Positions 20,944 to 31,815 are shown, numbered from the stretch's first letter. The stretch is DNA of 64,000 nucleotides from Gammaproteobacteria bacterium (GCA_013373545.1 JABXHQ010000126.1:25772-89771), one strand, 5' to 3'. Numbers and translations are program-made. Notes: generated by a model not told the origin, from the sequence alone.

Positions 20944-21414
20944 TCATACGTTGGAGTCGCATTCTACTTCTTCACGACACCAAAAACTGCTGGTGCTTTT
21001 TTCACAAGCATTTTTAGCTGCGGCTCTGGCGGCAATTAAGCTGTGTCCTTCTCCATAAAAAGTACCGTCCATTTTGGTTTCAATAATGCACGAATATACT
21101 TTCGGTGGTTGCCAGCGGTGACGGTTATCGCTAATTTCCTCTAGCTGATATACAGCGCGTTGCAATTGTCTTACTGCGCGCTCCAGCTGTCGAACTCGTT
21201 GGCGTAATTTTTTATTCGCTTTATGGTGTGAGCGGTAGTCATATCCTGTTTCACGCATATAACGGTCAAAATCTCGATCGGACATTTCGCGTTCGTCATG
21301 CTCCTGAATTTTTACCACAGCTTCTTGGCTGGATGACTTTGGTTTTGCTTCAACCGTTATGCCGGCCGCTGCAAATGTTAGTGATGCAGTGATTAAAAGT
21401 AGGCTTGCTTTCAT
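20944..21414 (-). CDS. Secreted hypothetical protein with short coiled-coil and Cys-containing C-terminal domain
   Basis: 156 aa; signal peptide; RQRVRQLERAVRQLQRAVYQLEEI heptads; YSCIIETKMDGTFYGEGHSLIAARAAAKNACEKSTSSFWCREEVEC. Confidence 0.7.
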   Translation of the reverse strand: MKASLLLITASLTFAAAGITVEAKPKSSSQEAVVKIQEHDEREMSDRDFDRYMRETGYDYRSHHKANKKLRQRVRQLERAVRQLQRAVYQLEEISDNRHRWQPPKVYSCIIETKMDGTFYGEGHSLIAARAAAKNACEKSTSSFWCREEVECDSNV

Positions 21415-21505
21415 AATCTTGTCCTCATATTGGTTGACGACTCCAGATTATAAAAATGTGATTAATTGAAACTGAACAAGTGCGAAAAGAGGGTGAAATC
21501 GTGCG

Positions 21506-21538
21506 AAAAAAAAGCGTGATTATTACCACGCTTTTTTT
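21506..21538. terminator. Bidirectional rho-independent terminator
   Basis: AAAGCGTG-ATTATTAC-CACGCTTT stem with A-run before and T-run after. Confidence 0.85.
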
Positions 21539-21553
21539 GATTGAGTTAGCTTT

Positions 21554-22846
21554 CTAGTTAACGACGCCTTCTAACCATTCAATAATTTTTTCAATGCCTG
21601 TGATACAGTTGCCGCCATATTGTTCAGCGAATGATTCGTCTAGCTCGGCGTCGAGTGGAACTTGTTCGGCCGCCATTAATGCTTTGGCGCCGTCAAAATC
21701 AACAAATGCAATTCGGGTTGTTAGTTCTTCAGGGGGACGACCAAAGGATTCTCCGGGCAGCATGGCAACGCCGGTTTCGCGTAGAATTCTTTCGCACAAC
21801 TCATTGCTAGTAGAAATACCTCGCTCCGAGAGGATCCCGCGGAAGGGCTCAAAATTAGGGAAAATATAGAAAGCGCCATCGGGCATGGTTAAGTCAAATC
21901 CGGCGGTGCTCATTTTTCCGACGATTGACTCGGCAATGCACTTTAAGATCCGGCGACTATTGGTAAGGTAGCGTTCAATTTCTAACCCTCCAGCAAACGC
22001 GCGCACCGCTGCGTATTGAATTGGCGCAGAGGTTGATGTGTAAGTTTCGCTCGCTACAATCGCCATCGCATCCATTAACCAGCTTAAATTGGCGGGAAAT
22101 GCAAATGTTCCTAAGCGCCAGCCTCCAGCGCCACACCACTTGCTTAACCCTGAACTTATAATGGTGCCTTCGGGGTAATATTTCGCAATCGAAGTATGGT
22201 TACCGTCATAATCCAGTTCGCCATAGATCTCATCGGACAAGACTAATACTTTGTATTTTTTTAGTTTACGCGCCAGCGCTTTTAAATCGCGGTCGCTGTA
22301 TGAGTAACCATGTGGGTTAGCCGGATAATTTAATATTAACAAACGAGGTTTATTCGGATCATTGGCGCACAGCTTCTCGATACTGTCGGGAGTGACTTGC
22401 CAATTATGTTGCGCTTCGGTATTGAGCCATCGAATTTGCCGGCCAATAATCATAGCTTGTGGCGCATAAGATACCCAACTTGGCGTCGGGATCACTAAGT
22501 CACCGTAATAAACCAGCTGCAAGATAAACATCAGTTCTTTTGAGCCTGGTCCGATTAATATGTGATCCGGTGCTGTGGTGATCCCTTGCCGGTGATGATA
22601 CTCAGCGACCGCGCCACGTAATTTACGCAGTCCCGCGACAGGGAGGTAATCTTTTTGGTGTGCATTTGCTTTGAGCGCATCTTCAACCACTTGCGGTACC
22701 GGAAATGGGCTTTGACCCAAACCGAGTTTAATCACCGGCTTTCCTTGCCGGATCAGATCGTTACTAATTTCATTGATCGCCAAGGTCGCCGATAGTGACA
22801 GTCCGCGAACGTTAAGGTTTAAATGGACATCCGGTTGTTTCTTCAT
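21554..22846 (-). CDS. Class I/II pyridoxal-phosphate-dependent aminotransferase
   Basis: 430 aa; IKLGLGQSPFPVP, LILNYPANPHGYSY, LSDEIYGELDYDG, PLP-lysine region IISSGLSKWCGAGGWRLG. Confidence 0.9.
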   Translation of the reverse strand: MKKQPDVHLNLNVRGLSLSATLAINEISNDLIRQGKPVIKLGLGQSPFPVPQVVEDALKANAHQKDYLPVAGLRKLRGAVAEYHHRQGITTAPDHILIGPGSKELMFILQLVYYGDLVIPTPSWVSYAPQAMIIGRQIRWLNTEAQHNWQVTPDSIEKLCANDPNKPRLLILNYPANPHGYSYSDRDLKALARKLKKYKVLVLSDEIYGELDYDGNHTSIAKYYPEGTIISSGLSKWCGAGGWRLGTFAFPANLSWLMDAMAIVASETYTSTSAPIQYAAVRAFAGGLEIERYLTNSRRILKCIAESIVGKMSTAGFDLTMPDGAFYIFPNFEPFRGILSERGISTSNELCERILRETGVAMLPGESFGRPPEELTTRIAFVDFDGAKALMAAEQVPLDAELDESFAEQYGGNCITGIEKIIEWLEGVVN

Positions 22847-23001
22847 AGCATTACCTCAAACAGGAGAATGATGGCGCACTGCATATTATTGTTGTCATAG
22901 GTTCATAAATATCTAACCATAGCTTCACAATATCTCATTATCTTGAAAGCTGCTGTTAATCTTTGGGATGCTTTCCCTTCAATTTAATTTAAGGAGCTTT
23001 A

Positions 23002-24288
23002 ATGAATATTACGGCATTACTAGCGCTTGTAAGCTTATCGCTAAGCATAGGCGTTAATGCAGCTAAGTATCAAGTGAGTGACACACCATTGGTCGAAGCT
23101 CAAACTAGCGACAAAGCGCGCGGAGCTTGGGATTTTTTAGCCAACCAACTCGGACCGCGACCATTTTTTTTAGTTGACGATATGGATGAAGGGGCGCTTA
23201 AGTCGGCGTTACAACAATGTAAAAATCGCTTGTTTTATCGCAAAAGTAATTTTTCAATTGGTCATCGAGGAGCTCCGATGCAGTTCCCTGAGCATACCAA
23301 AGAATCTTACCAAGCCGCGGCTAAAATGGGCGCGGGGGTGGTTGAATGTGACGTCACCTTTACCGCCGATCGGCAATTAGTATGTCGCCACTCGCAATGT
23401 GACTTGCATACCACCACCAACATACTCGCAATTCCAGAATTAGCGGCTAAATGCTCCGAGCCATTTGTTGCAGCTAATCCAGCAATGGCAACACCAGCGA
23501 CAGCGCGTTGTTGTACCAGCGATATTACCTTATCTGAGTTTAAATCGTTATGCGGCAAAATGGATGCGAGCAATCCTAACGCAACGACCGTCGCTGAGTA
23601 TTTAAACGGAACCGCTGATTGGCGTACTGATTTATATTCGCAATGTGGAACTTTGCTGTCACACTCGGAAAGTATTGATTTGTTTAAACGCCTTGGCGTT
23701 AAAATGACGCCTGAGCTTAAGGCTCCAAGTGTAGCCATGCCATTTCAAGGGGAATATACGCAGCAAGACTACGCTCAGCAGATGATTGATGAGTATAAAG
23801 CCCAGGGTGTGCGACCGAGCTCAGTTCTCCCACAATCGTTTAGCTTGTCGGATGTTGAGTACTGGATCAATCATGAACCTCGATTTGCACGGCAGGCGGT
23901 TTACCTTGATGATCGCGTATACAATGATCCTGAGTTTTCGCCCACGCTTGCGGATATGATGGCTCTGAAAGCTAGGGGCGTGAATATTATTGCTCCGCCG
24001 ATGTGGGCATTATTAACACTGGATGAACAACAGCAATTGGTGCCTTCACAATACGCGCAACTAGCAAAACAAGCGGGCTTAGAAATTATTACTTGGACAC
24101 TGGAACGTGATGGACCTTTGGCCAATGGCGGCGCTTGGTATCACCAATCGATCAGTCCAGCGGTTAACAACGATGGTGATACCTTTCAGGTGTTGCATGC
24201 GTTAGCCCGTAAAGTCGGCGTGATAGGCGTTTTCTCGGACTGGCCTGCGACTACCAGTTACTACGCTAACTGTATGAATTTAAGGTAA
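23002..24288 (+). CDS. Glycerophosphodiester phosphodiesterase, secreted
   Basis: [51 protein letters not shown]; signal peptide. Confidence 0.92.
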   Translation: MNITALLALVSLSLSIGVNAAKYQVSDTPLVEAQTSDKARGAWDFLANQLGPRPFFLVDDMDEGALKSALQQCKNRLFYRKSNFSIGHRGAPMQFPEHTKESYQAAAKMGAGVVECDVTFTADRQLVCRHSQCDLHTTTNILAIPELAAKCSEPFVAANPAMATPATARCCTSDITLSEFKSLCGKMDASNPNATTVAEYLNGTADWRTDLYSQCGTLLSHSESIDLFKRLGVKMTPELKAPSVAMPFQGEYTQQDYAQQMIDEYKAQGVRPSSVLPQSFSLSDVEYWINHEPRFARQAVYLDDRVYNDPEFSPTLADMMALKARGVNIIAPPMWALLTLDEQQQLVPSQYAQLAKQAGLEIITWTLERDGPLANGGAWYHQSISPAVNNDGDTFQVLHALARKVGVIGVFSDWPATTSYYANCMNLR

Positions 24289-24342
24289 TAATTGAGTACC
24301 CGTTACTTAAGGACGCCGAGCGGGGCCTGTGGCGCTACTGCG

Positions 24343-24382
24343 CCGAGCCGCCTAGTCACTTGTCAATTGCTAGGCGGCTCGG
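24343..24382. repeat. Inverted repeat, 13-bp perfect stem
   Basis: CCGAGCCGCCTAG-TCACTTGTCAATTG-CTAGGCGGCTCGG; no T-tract. Confidence 0.75.
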
Positions 24383-24469
24383 TACCGCGCGATGGTAGCA
24401 CGGGAATTTTATCTCCGATTAATGGTATAATCTTCGCCAAGTAAACGAATAGACAAATGCGGAGTCTGC

Positions 24470-25516
24470 ATGTCGGATACAGCTACTACTTTAACCCTAA
24501 CTCAACCAGACGATTGGCACTTACATTTTCGCGATGGTGACCTCTTGGCAGAAACTGTACCGGCAACGGCGCGGTGTTTTGCACGTGCGATCGTTATGCC
24601 CAATCTGGTGCCTCCGGTGACCACGGCAGCGGCGGCTACCGAATATCGAGCGCGTATTATGCAAGCGGTGCCGGAAGATAAGGCTTTTGAACCCTTAATG
24701 ACGCTTTATTTAACGGGCGAAACTACGGTGGCGGATATTCAAGCGGCAAAAGCAGCTGGGGTTGTTGCGGCCAAGCTTTATCCGCGTGGCGCAACCACCA
24801 ACTCGGATGCTGCGGTTAGACAAGTCGAATCATTGTTTCCAGTGTTTGAGGAGATGACACGCCAAAATATGTTGCTATTGATTCATGGCGAAGTAACCGA
24901 CGCGGAGATTGATATTTTTGATCGTGAAAAAGAATTCATTGATCGTCACTTGCAAGCGATTGTCCGTGCGATGCCTGAACTCAAAGTGGTGTTCGAGCAC
25001 ATTACCACTAAAGATGCGGTTGACTTTGTGGTTACCGCTACCGATAAAGTCGCGGCGACGATTACGCCGCAGCATCTGCTGATGAACCGTAATGATTTAC
25101 TCGTTGGTGGAGTACGACCGCATAATTTTTGTTTGCCAGTACTCAAGCGTAATCTGCACCAACAAGCTCTGCAAAAAGCTGTCGCCTCCGGTTCCAAACG
25201 CTTCTTTTTAGGGACTGATTCAGCGCCGCACGCGAGGCATATGAAAGAGTCTGCTTGTGGCTGTGCTGGATGCTACAGCGCATGGAGTGCCATTGAATTA
25301 TACGCTGAGGTGTTCGAGCGCTTAGGTTGCTTAGATAACTTAGAAGGGTTCGCCAGTCATTACGGCGCGGACTTCTATGGTTTACCAAGAAACACCAATA
25401 CCATTACTTTGGTACGCGAAAGCTGGCAAGTACCTAGTAAAATTAATTTACCAAGTGGTGATGAGTTAGTACCCTTTTATGCAGGCGAAACGCTCAACTG
25501 GAAGCTTCAGGCATAA
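24470..25516 (+). CDS. pyrC: Dihydroorotase
   Basis: [77 protein letters not shown] -10 at 24426-24431. Confidence 0.95.
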   Translation: MSDTATTLTLTQPDDWHLHFRDGDLLAETVPATARCFARAIVMPNLVPPVTTAAAATEYRARIMQAVPEDKAFEPLMTLYLTGETTVADIQAAKAAGVVAAKLYPRGATTNSDAAVRQVESLFPVFEEMTRQNMLLLIHGEVTDAEIDIFDREKEFIDRHLQAIVRAMPELKVVFEHITTKDAVDFVVTATDKVAATITPQHLLMNRNDLLVGGVRPHNFCLPVLKRNLHQQALQKAVASGSKRFFLGTDSAPHARHMKESACGCAGCYSAWSAIELYAEVFERLGCLDNLEGFASHYGADFYGLPRNTNTITLVRESWQVPSKINLPSGDELVPFYAGETLNWKLQA

Positions 25517-25532
25517 GTTGAGTTAGTCGTTC

Positions 25533-26813
25533 GTGAATCACCCTAAGCTGCAAAATAAAACAGTCCTTTTTATTGGCTATGTTTGGCCGGAGCCTGAGTC
25601 TTCAGCTGCCGGTCGTCATATCTGTTCGTTAATCGAGTGCTTCTTGGCGGCTGGGTGTCAGGTTCATTTTGCGAGTCCTGCGAGCAAAACGGATTACACT
25701 TTCGACTTAGCGAGCCGCGATGTCAGCACTCATGATATCCGCTTAAATGATGACGCTTTTAATGCTTTTTGCCATGCGCTTAACCCAGACATTGTAGTAT
25801 TTGATCGCTTTATGATGGAAGAGCAATTTGGTTGGCGCGTGGAGCAAGCGTGTCCGAACGCACTGCGAATTCTCGATACTGAAGACTTGCAGTTTTTACG
25901 TGATGCGCGTCATCGTGCGTACAAAGAACAGCGTGAACTGCAAACTACCGATCTGCACTCTGAGTTAGCCCTGCGTGAAATCGCGGCGATTTTGCGCAGC
26001 GATTTTTCGTTAATTATTTCCTCGGTAGAAAGTGAACTGCTACAGCGTCGTTTTAATATTCCTGCACAGCAATTACTAACTTTGCCGTTTCTTGTGCCTT
26101 TTTCTGAGGACAATTTTAAGTCATATGAAGAGCGCGAGCATTTTGTAGCTGTGGGTAATTTTCGCCATGCGCCAAATTGGGATTCGGTGCTTTATCTTAA
26201 GCAACTGTGGCCGCATATAAGAGCGCAGGTGCCGGATGCTGAACTGCATATTTATGGCGCCTATACGCCACCAAAAGCGACCGCACTGCATAATCAGGCT
26301 GAGGGTTTCCTGATAAAAGATCGTGCGCAGGATGTTTTTGCGGTAATCAAAAACGCTCGTGTTCTGTTGGCCCCATTACGTTTTGGCGCCGGGATTAAAG
26401 GTAAGTTGATTGATGCGATGCAAATGGGAACCCCAAGTGTGACAACTGCTATCGGTTCCGAAGCTATGCATGACGGGCTACCTTGGCCGGGAGCGGTTGC
26501 GGACACAAACGATGACTTGGTACACCAAGCGGTGACCTTATATTGCGATGCTAAGCGTTGGGCGCAAGCGCAAGCGAACATCGCCCCCATCATGCGCCAA
26601 GTATTCGATCAAAGGTTGTTGACTGAGCGTTTATTGAACAAGGTAAGTGATGTCTACGAGTCATTGGCAGAGCATCGTAGCGGTTTATTTTTCAATGCAC
26701 TGCTGCGTCATCACACGCTGCGCAGCACCGAATTTATGTCGCGCTGGATCGCCTTAAAAAATCAGATACATCATTCATCGTCGAATCAACAAGAAACTTT
26801 TTCGATTAAGTAG
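25533..26813 (+). CDS. Glycosyltransferase, group 1 (GT4-like)
   Basis: 426 aa; FVAVGNFRHAPNWDSVLYLKQLWP..ELHIYGAYTP..VLLAPLRFGAGIKGKLIDAMQMGTPSVTTAIGSEAM. Confidence 0.88.
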   Translation: MNHPKLQNKTVLFIGYVWPEPESSAAGRHICSLIECFLAAGCQVHFASPASKTDYTFDLASRDVSTHDIRLNDDAFNAFCHALNPDIVVFDRFMMEEQFGWRVEQACPNALRILDTEDLQFLRDARHRAYKEQRELQTTDLHSELALREIAAILRSDFSLIISSVESELLQRRFNIPAQQLLTLPFLVPFSEDNFKSYEEREHFVAVGNFRHAPNWDSVLYLKQLWPHIRAQVPDAELHIYGAYTPPKATALHNQAEGFLIKDRAQDVFAVIKNARVLLAPLRFGAGIKGKLIDAMQMGTPSVTTAIGSEAMHDGLPWPGAVADTNDDLVHQAVTLYCDAKRWAQAQANIAPIMRQVFDQRLLTERLLNKVSDVYESLAEHRSGLFFNALLRHHTLRSTEFMSRWIALKNQIHHSSSNQQETFSIK

Positions 26814-26824
26814 TTGGAGACTTC

Positions 26825-28615
26825 ATGTCAAAATTTTCATTACTAATGTTAAGTTTATGTTTTGTCCTCGCTCTCGATGCGAGCCAAGAAGTAGTTTATC
26901 GAGTTGAAATTGAGCAACCGCAGCATCATTTAGCGCGCATCGAAGTGGCGTTCCCGGCCCATAGTGAGCAATCTTTGACCGTTAGCTTGCCAGTGTGGCG
27001 TACCGGACGTTACGAAGTTCTCGATTTAAGTAATGGCATGCGCTCCTTTTCTGCTAAGGATGCTAAAGGCGTAGAACTCAGTTGGCAACGTCAAGATAAA
27101 GCTACTTGGATAGTGCAGTCGAATGGCAAACCGGTAACGGTTAGCTATTTAATTTATGCCAATGAAATTGGTAATCGGACGCGTCATATTGATGATACCC
27201 ATGCCTATCTAGATGCGACTGCTACTTTTGTTTACAGCCCGTCTTTACGTGACTTGCCCGTTCGAGTGAAGCTTGACGTTCCGCGCAAATGGCGTTCTCG
27301 CTCGGGCATGAACTCTCCGCGTAAACATACTTTTATTGCAGCTAATTACGATATTTTAGTCGACTCACCCATTGAAACGGGTATTCATAGTTTTCATGAG
27401 TTTTCCGTAGCTGAGCGCGATTATGAACTATTGTTCTGGGGACGTGGTAATTATGATGAGCAAGCGATCAAAACTGATTTAGCCAAACTCGATCGAGAAG
27501 TTGAAAAAATTTGGCGTCGTTTTCCTTATTCGCGCTATGTTTACATGATTCACGCAACTTCTGGACCGCGTGGCGCAACCGAGCATATTAACTCAACAGT
27601 TATTCAACGCCAGCGTGATAAGTTTGGCGCGCGTGAAGATTATATTGAGTTTTTAACCACCGCAGCGCACGAGTTAGTACACACGTGGAATGTTAAAGCT
27701 TACCGTCCAGCTGCTTTGGTTCCGTATCGCTATCAAGCGGAAAGTTACACGCCATTGCTTTGGGTTGCCGAAGGCTCAACGAGCTACTTTGACACTTTAT
27801 TAGTGCGCCGTGCGGGCATTTCAACGCAAGCAGAATTTCACAAAGATTTAGCTAAGTCGATTGAGCGACTATTAAATCGACCTGGCACAGAAGTTCAATC
27901 GGTTGCGGAAGCAAGTTTCTATAGTTGGATTGAATCAACCAATGATTTTACCATCAATCACGGCGTTAACATTTATGCAAAAGGTTCAATGGTGAGTTGG
28001 TTGCTCGATTACAAAATTCGTGAAGCAACCGATAATGAGCGTTCTTATGAAGATGTTCATCGACTTTTGTTTGAACGTTTTAATGCTGTCGATAAAGGCT
28101 TCACCGACGCTGATTTAACTGCGATTGTTAACGAAGTGACAGGACAAGATTTTAGCGATTTTTGGCGTGATTATGTGTGGGGAGTAAAACCATTACCAAT
28201 CAACGACATGCTATCTTTTTATGGTTTGCAAGTGACCACCAAAAAGCCACAGCCGGTAATTGATTTAGGCTTAACCTTTGATGATGAGAAAAGTGGTTTA
28301 GTTGTTTCGCGAGTACGCCGAGGATCAACCGCATGGCAGGCGGGGTTGACCACTGAAGATCGTATAGTTGCTTTCGATAAACTTCGAGTCACCAAGAAAA
28401 ATATTAAGCAGCGTACCGAAGCGCTGACGGCCGGAGAATCCATTACTGTGCAATTTTTCCGCCGGGATGAGTTACAAGAGGTTACTTTAAAGGTCACTAG
28501 CAATGCTCAAAAAGAATTGCAAGTGATCGCCGTCGAGCAGCCGAGTTCGCAGCAACAGCAACACTACCAAAGCTGGACCGGACACGCACTGACCTCTGCA
28601 ACTGAAGCGAATTAA
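26825..28615 (+). CDS. M61-family metallopeptidase with C-terminal PDZ domain
   Basis: FLTTAAHELVHTWNVKAYRPAALVPYRYQAESYTPLLWVAEGSTSYFD; PDZ-like SGLVVSRVRRGSTAWQAGLTTEDRIVAFD. Confidence 0.92.
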   Translation: MSKFSLLMLSLCFVLALDASQEVVYRVEIEQPQHHLARIEVAFPAHSEQSLTVSLPVWRTGRYEVLDLSNGMRSFSAKDAKGVELSWQRQDKATWIVQSNGKPVTVSYLIYANEIGNRTRHIDDTHAYLDATATFVYSPSLRDLPVRVKLDVPRKWRSRSGMNSPRKHTFIAANYDILVDSPIETGIHSFHEFSVAERDYELLFWGRGNYDEQAIKTDLAKLDREVEKIWRRFPYSRYVYMIHATSGPRGATEHINSTVIQRQRDKFGAREDYIEFLTTAAHELVHTWNVKAYRPAALVPYRYQAESYTPLLWVAEGSTSYFDTLLVRRAGISTQAEFHKDLAKSIERLLNRPGTEVQSVAEASFYSWIESTNDFTINHGVNIYAKGSMVSWLLDYKIREATDNERSYEDVHRLLFERFNAVDKGFTDADLTAIVNEVTGQDFSDFWRDYVWGVKPLPINDMLSFYGLQVTTKKPQPVIDLGLTFDDEKSGLVVSRVRRGSTAWQAGLTTEDRIVAFDKLRVTKKNIKQRTEALTAGESITVQFFRRDELQEVTLKVTSNAQKELQVIAVEQPSSQQQQHYQSWTGHALTSATEAN

Positions 28616-28628
28616 CTAGAGACCAAAC

Positions 28629-29963
28629 ATGAGTAAAGTATTTCTGACCGCTTTGGGTTGCCGATTGAATGAAGCGGAATTGCAGCGTTGGGCGCAAGAG
28701 TACCAAGCCATTGGCTACCAAGTAACTCAGCGTGCTGATGATGCCAGTGTAATGGTCGTCAATACCTGTGCGGTAACCGGCGAAGCTGCGCGTAAATCAC
28801 GGCAGGTTATTCGAAAGTTTCACCGTAAGAATCCTGCTGCAAAGATGGTAGTGACGGGATGCTATGCTTCGTTAGAAGAACAGCAAGCCAATGAAATTTT
28901 AGGTGTCGATTTAGTTGTCCCGAATGAGCAAAAAGATCAGTTGGTGGCGCAAACTCAGGCGGTGCTGGATATCCCTTCAATGCCTGCAATGGCAACTGAA
29001 CCCGGTGCCCCTGCCATTTTCGCGCGGAACAAAGAGCGCGCATTTATCAAGGTTCAAGATGGTTGTCGTTATCGCTGTACTTTTTGTATCGTGACAGTTG
29101 CGCGGGGCGAAGAAAAAAGTCGGACCGAACAGTCCATCATTGATGAGATCAATCAACACGTCGCTGAAGGAGTACAGGAAATTGTGATTGCTGGCGTGCA
29201 TGTGGGCGGTTACGGCAGTGATATTGACAGTGATCTCTACTCGTTGGTCAAAGCGATATTAGCGAAAACCGAAATCGCACGAATTCGTTTCGCGTCGGTT
29301 GAGCCTTGGGATCTTCCGGAAGGTTTTTTCGAACTATTTGCTAATCCACGCGTTTTACCGCACATGCACTTACCGTTGCAAAGTGGTGCGGACAGTGTGT
29401 TGCGTCGAATGGCGAGGCGTTGTAAAACGCAAGAGTTTGCGCAGTTAGTTAATACGGCGCGCACCCAAGTGCCGGGATTTAATGTTACAACCGATATCAT
29501 CGTCGGATTTCCTGGCGAAACTGAGCAGGAGTTTGCCGAAACTTTGGCTTATATTGAATCTGTTGGGTTTGGTCATATTCATATTTTTACTTACTCGCCA
29601 CGTTCCGGCACCAAAGCCGCTCGGTTACCTGGTCAACTCGACAACGCGACGAAAAAGCAGCGTAGCCAACGTTTACATCAGCTTGCGGCGCAATTAAAGC
29701 AACAAGCCATGCAAGCGCAGTTGAATCAGCAGGTGGCTGTTTTATGGGAAGGCAGCCCACAGGTTCTGGATAACGGGCTGGTTCGCTTTATCGGACATAC
29801 TCCGAATTATCATCGAGTCTATGTAGATGTTCCTGCGCAGTATGATTTATCTAACCAAGTACTCATGACGCAGCTGACGCGGGTTGATGGTGAAATGTTA
29901 GAGGGACAAGTTGAGAGTGCCGAGCTACCGAAAACCGGAGCGCCAATTTTACTGCAGTCGTGA
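28629..29963 (+). CDS. mtaB: tRNA t6A37 methylthiotransferase MtaB
   Basis: FLTALGCRLNEAELQRWAQEY; radical-SAM CRYRCTFCIVTVARGEEKSR; MHLPLQSGADSVLRRMARR; TTDIIVGFPGETEQEF. Confidence 0.9.
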   Translation: MSKVFLTALGCRLNEAELQRWAQEYQAIGYQVTQRADDASVMVVNTCAVTGEAARKSRQVIRKFHRKNPAAKMVVTGCYASLEEQQANEILGVDLVVPNEQKDQLVAQTQAVLDIPSMPAMATEPGAPAIFARNKERAFIKVQDGCRYRCTFCIVTVARGEEKSRTEQSIIDEINQHVAEGVQEIVIAGVHVGGYGSDIDSDLYSLVKAILAKTEIARIRFASVEPWDLPEGFFELFANPRVLPHMHLPLQSGADSVLRRMARRCKTQEFAQLVNTARTQVPGFNVTTDIIVGFPGETEQEFAETLAYIESVGFGHIHIFTYSPRSGTKAARLPGQLDNATKKQRSQRLHQLAAQLKQQAMQAQLNQQVAVLWEGSPQVLDNGLVRFIGHTPNYHRVYVDVPAQYDLSNQVLMTQLTRVDGEMLEGQVESAELPKTGAPILLQS

Positions 29964-29981
29964 GTAATCGTTCGGGTTAAC

Positions 29982-30010
29982 AAAAAGGGAGCTAAGAGCT
30001 CCCTTTTTTT
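29982..30010. terminator. Rho-independent terminator between convergent mtaB and phoD-like gene
   Basis: AAAAAGGGAGCT-AAG-AGCTCCCTTTTTTT. Confidence 0.9.
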
Positions 30011-31815
30011 TACTGATTAATGAGGCTTCGGTTACCACTTCCTGGGAGTACGCGCATCGTTTTACTGCGGTCACTCATTACCTGGTAAGTTTCACTAAAG
30101 ATATCATCCACGAAACGCCAATTGGCAATGGCTTCATCATGACTAAATTGAACCAATAAGTAACCGCGATCATAAACATTACAAAATCCTAGATCGTCGA
30201 CTAAATCGGTGATACCCGCTTCGTATTGAATGGCTGTTTCGCGATCGGGAATTTGCAAATAGACTTCTAGGCCGGGTGAGCTGACCGAGGCGGTGGCAAA
30301 CTCGACGCCAACCTGTGCTCCGGTAAATGTTTTCAAGTCATTCGCCCAAGCATTGTGCGTGTCGCCCGCTAGCACAACAAGGTTTTTGTCGAAGGCCGCA
30401 GCGGTTCCCAACACAACTTCGCGCTCATACGCGTAGCCGTCCCAAGCATCTAAGTTATAGGGAATGCTGGGTAATTGAATTAGCGCAATATTTTCTGGCG
30501 TCAACAAAGCTTGATTCTGCTGTAGTAACTGTAAGTTTTCAGGCGTTAACAACGCCAACTCTTCCGGCGTTAAGGTTGGATCGTTATTTTGATAACGTTC
30601 ATAAATGGCGGCGATTTGGGCAACAGTAGCAATTAAAATAAATTGATCAATCGATAGCGCCTGTGTCGCAATAGCAGCGGGCAAAAACATGCGACCCATT
30701 AGTACTTGTTGTCCAAGCACTTGCCAACGCGCGGTACTGGTCGCAATTTTCGACTGTAACCAAGAAAGTTGTTGGCCACCCAACAGCGTACGACTGGTAT
30801 CGGCTAAAGCATTTTCAAAGGCAACCGCGTCAATGTTACCGGTGCCGTCGACAAAATCAGTGATGGCGATTGGCTCGTCGCGACCGATAATTCGGGTATC
30901 AAGCATGTGTAGATCAAGTAAGTCGCCATAGCTAAAGGTACGATAGATACCTAAGTCACCATTGGCAAAGTTGTCTCGAACCGGCATCCACTCAAAGTAG
31001 GCCATTAACGCTTCGACTTTTCTGGTTGCGAAATCACCTTCGCCGTCATTGTGATTTTCTGCGCCATCTTTGTAAGCGTCATTGGCCACTTCGTGATCGT
31101 CCCAAACCGCAATAAACGGATGCTGTCGATGACAATCTTGTAATTGTTGATCGCTGCGGTATTGCGCGTAACGTTTGCGATAGTCAGCAACAGTGAGTAA
31201 TTCGGTGTTGTTATCGGAGTTAAAGTCTCGGCCAATTTCTGCGGCGCGCTCAGTGGCATAACCGCCTGCACCATACTCGTAAATATAATCGCCTAAATGC
31301 AGTACGGCATCGATATTTGTTCGCGCTGCAATTTCGCCATAAATATGGAATAAGCCGGCGGGGAAGTTAGAGCAGGAGACAACCGCAAAGCGTGCGGATT
31401 CTACATGGCCAGTCGGTAATGTTTTCGTATAACCCCAAGGTGAACGCTTACCGTTGGCAACGAAGCTGTAGCGATAACGAGTTCCAGGTGTTAACCCGAC
31501 TAAATCAAGCTTAAGGGTGTGATCGGTGCTGCCGTTGACCTGAGTGAAGCCACTAATCACAAATTGATCGGTCTCATCGTTATAAACTTCCCAGCCGACG
31601 GTAACTTCTGAGTCATCAACAACGGTTACTCGGGTCCAAATAATAACGCTGCGGGCGGTTGGATCACCGCTGGCGACACCGTGAGCAAACTCAAGCTCTA
31701 CATGACGATCAGTATCATCTTCAATCACACACCCGGTTAGCCCACTGGCGACAATCGTAGTGCCCAGTCCCATTGAAGTACCACGAATAAAATCTCGGCG
31801 CGTTAGCTTTCCCAT
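30010..31815 (-). CDS. PhoD-like alkaline phosphatase, Tat-exported, possible lipoprotein
   Basis: 601 aa; Tat motif TRRDFIRGTSMG, lipobox-like GLTGC; FAHGVASGDPTARSVIIWTRV; HLGDYIYEYG; WDDHEVANDAY. Confidence 0.93.
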   Translation of the reverse strand: MGKLTRRDFIRGTSMGLGTTIVASGLTGCVIEDDTDRHVELEFAHGVASGDPTARSVIIWTRVTVVDDSEVTVGWEVYNDETDQFVISGFTQVNGSTDHTLKLDLVGLTPGTRYRYSFVANGKRSPWGYTKTLPTGHVESARFAVVSCSNFPAGLFHIYGEIAARTNIDAVLHLGDYIYEYGAGGYATERAAEIGRDFNSDNNTELLTVADYRKRYAQYRSDQQLQDCHRQHPFIAVWDDHEVANDAYKDGAENHNDGEGDFATRKVEALMAYFEWMPVRDNFANGDLGIYRTFSYGDLLDLHMLDTRIIGRDEPIAITDFVDGTGNIDAVAFENALADTSRTLLGGQQLSWLQSKIATSTARWQVLGQQVLMGRMFLPAAIATQALSIDQFILIATVAQIAAIYERYQNNDPTLTPEELALLTPENLQLLQQNQALLTPENIALIQLPSIPYNLDAWDGYAYEREVVLGTAAAFDKNLVVLAGDTHNAWANDLKTFTGAQVGVEFATASVSSPGLEVYLQIPDRETAIQYEAGITDLVDDLGFCNVYDRGYLLVQFSHDEAIANWRFVDDIFSETYQVMSDRSKTMRVLPGSGNRSLINQ

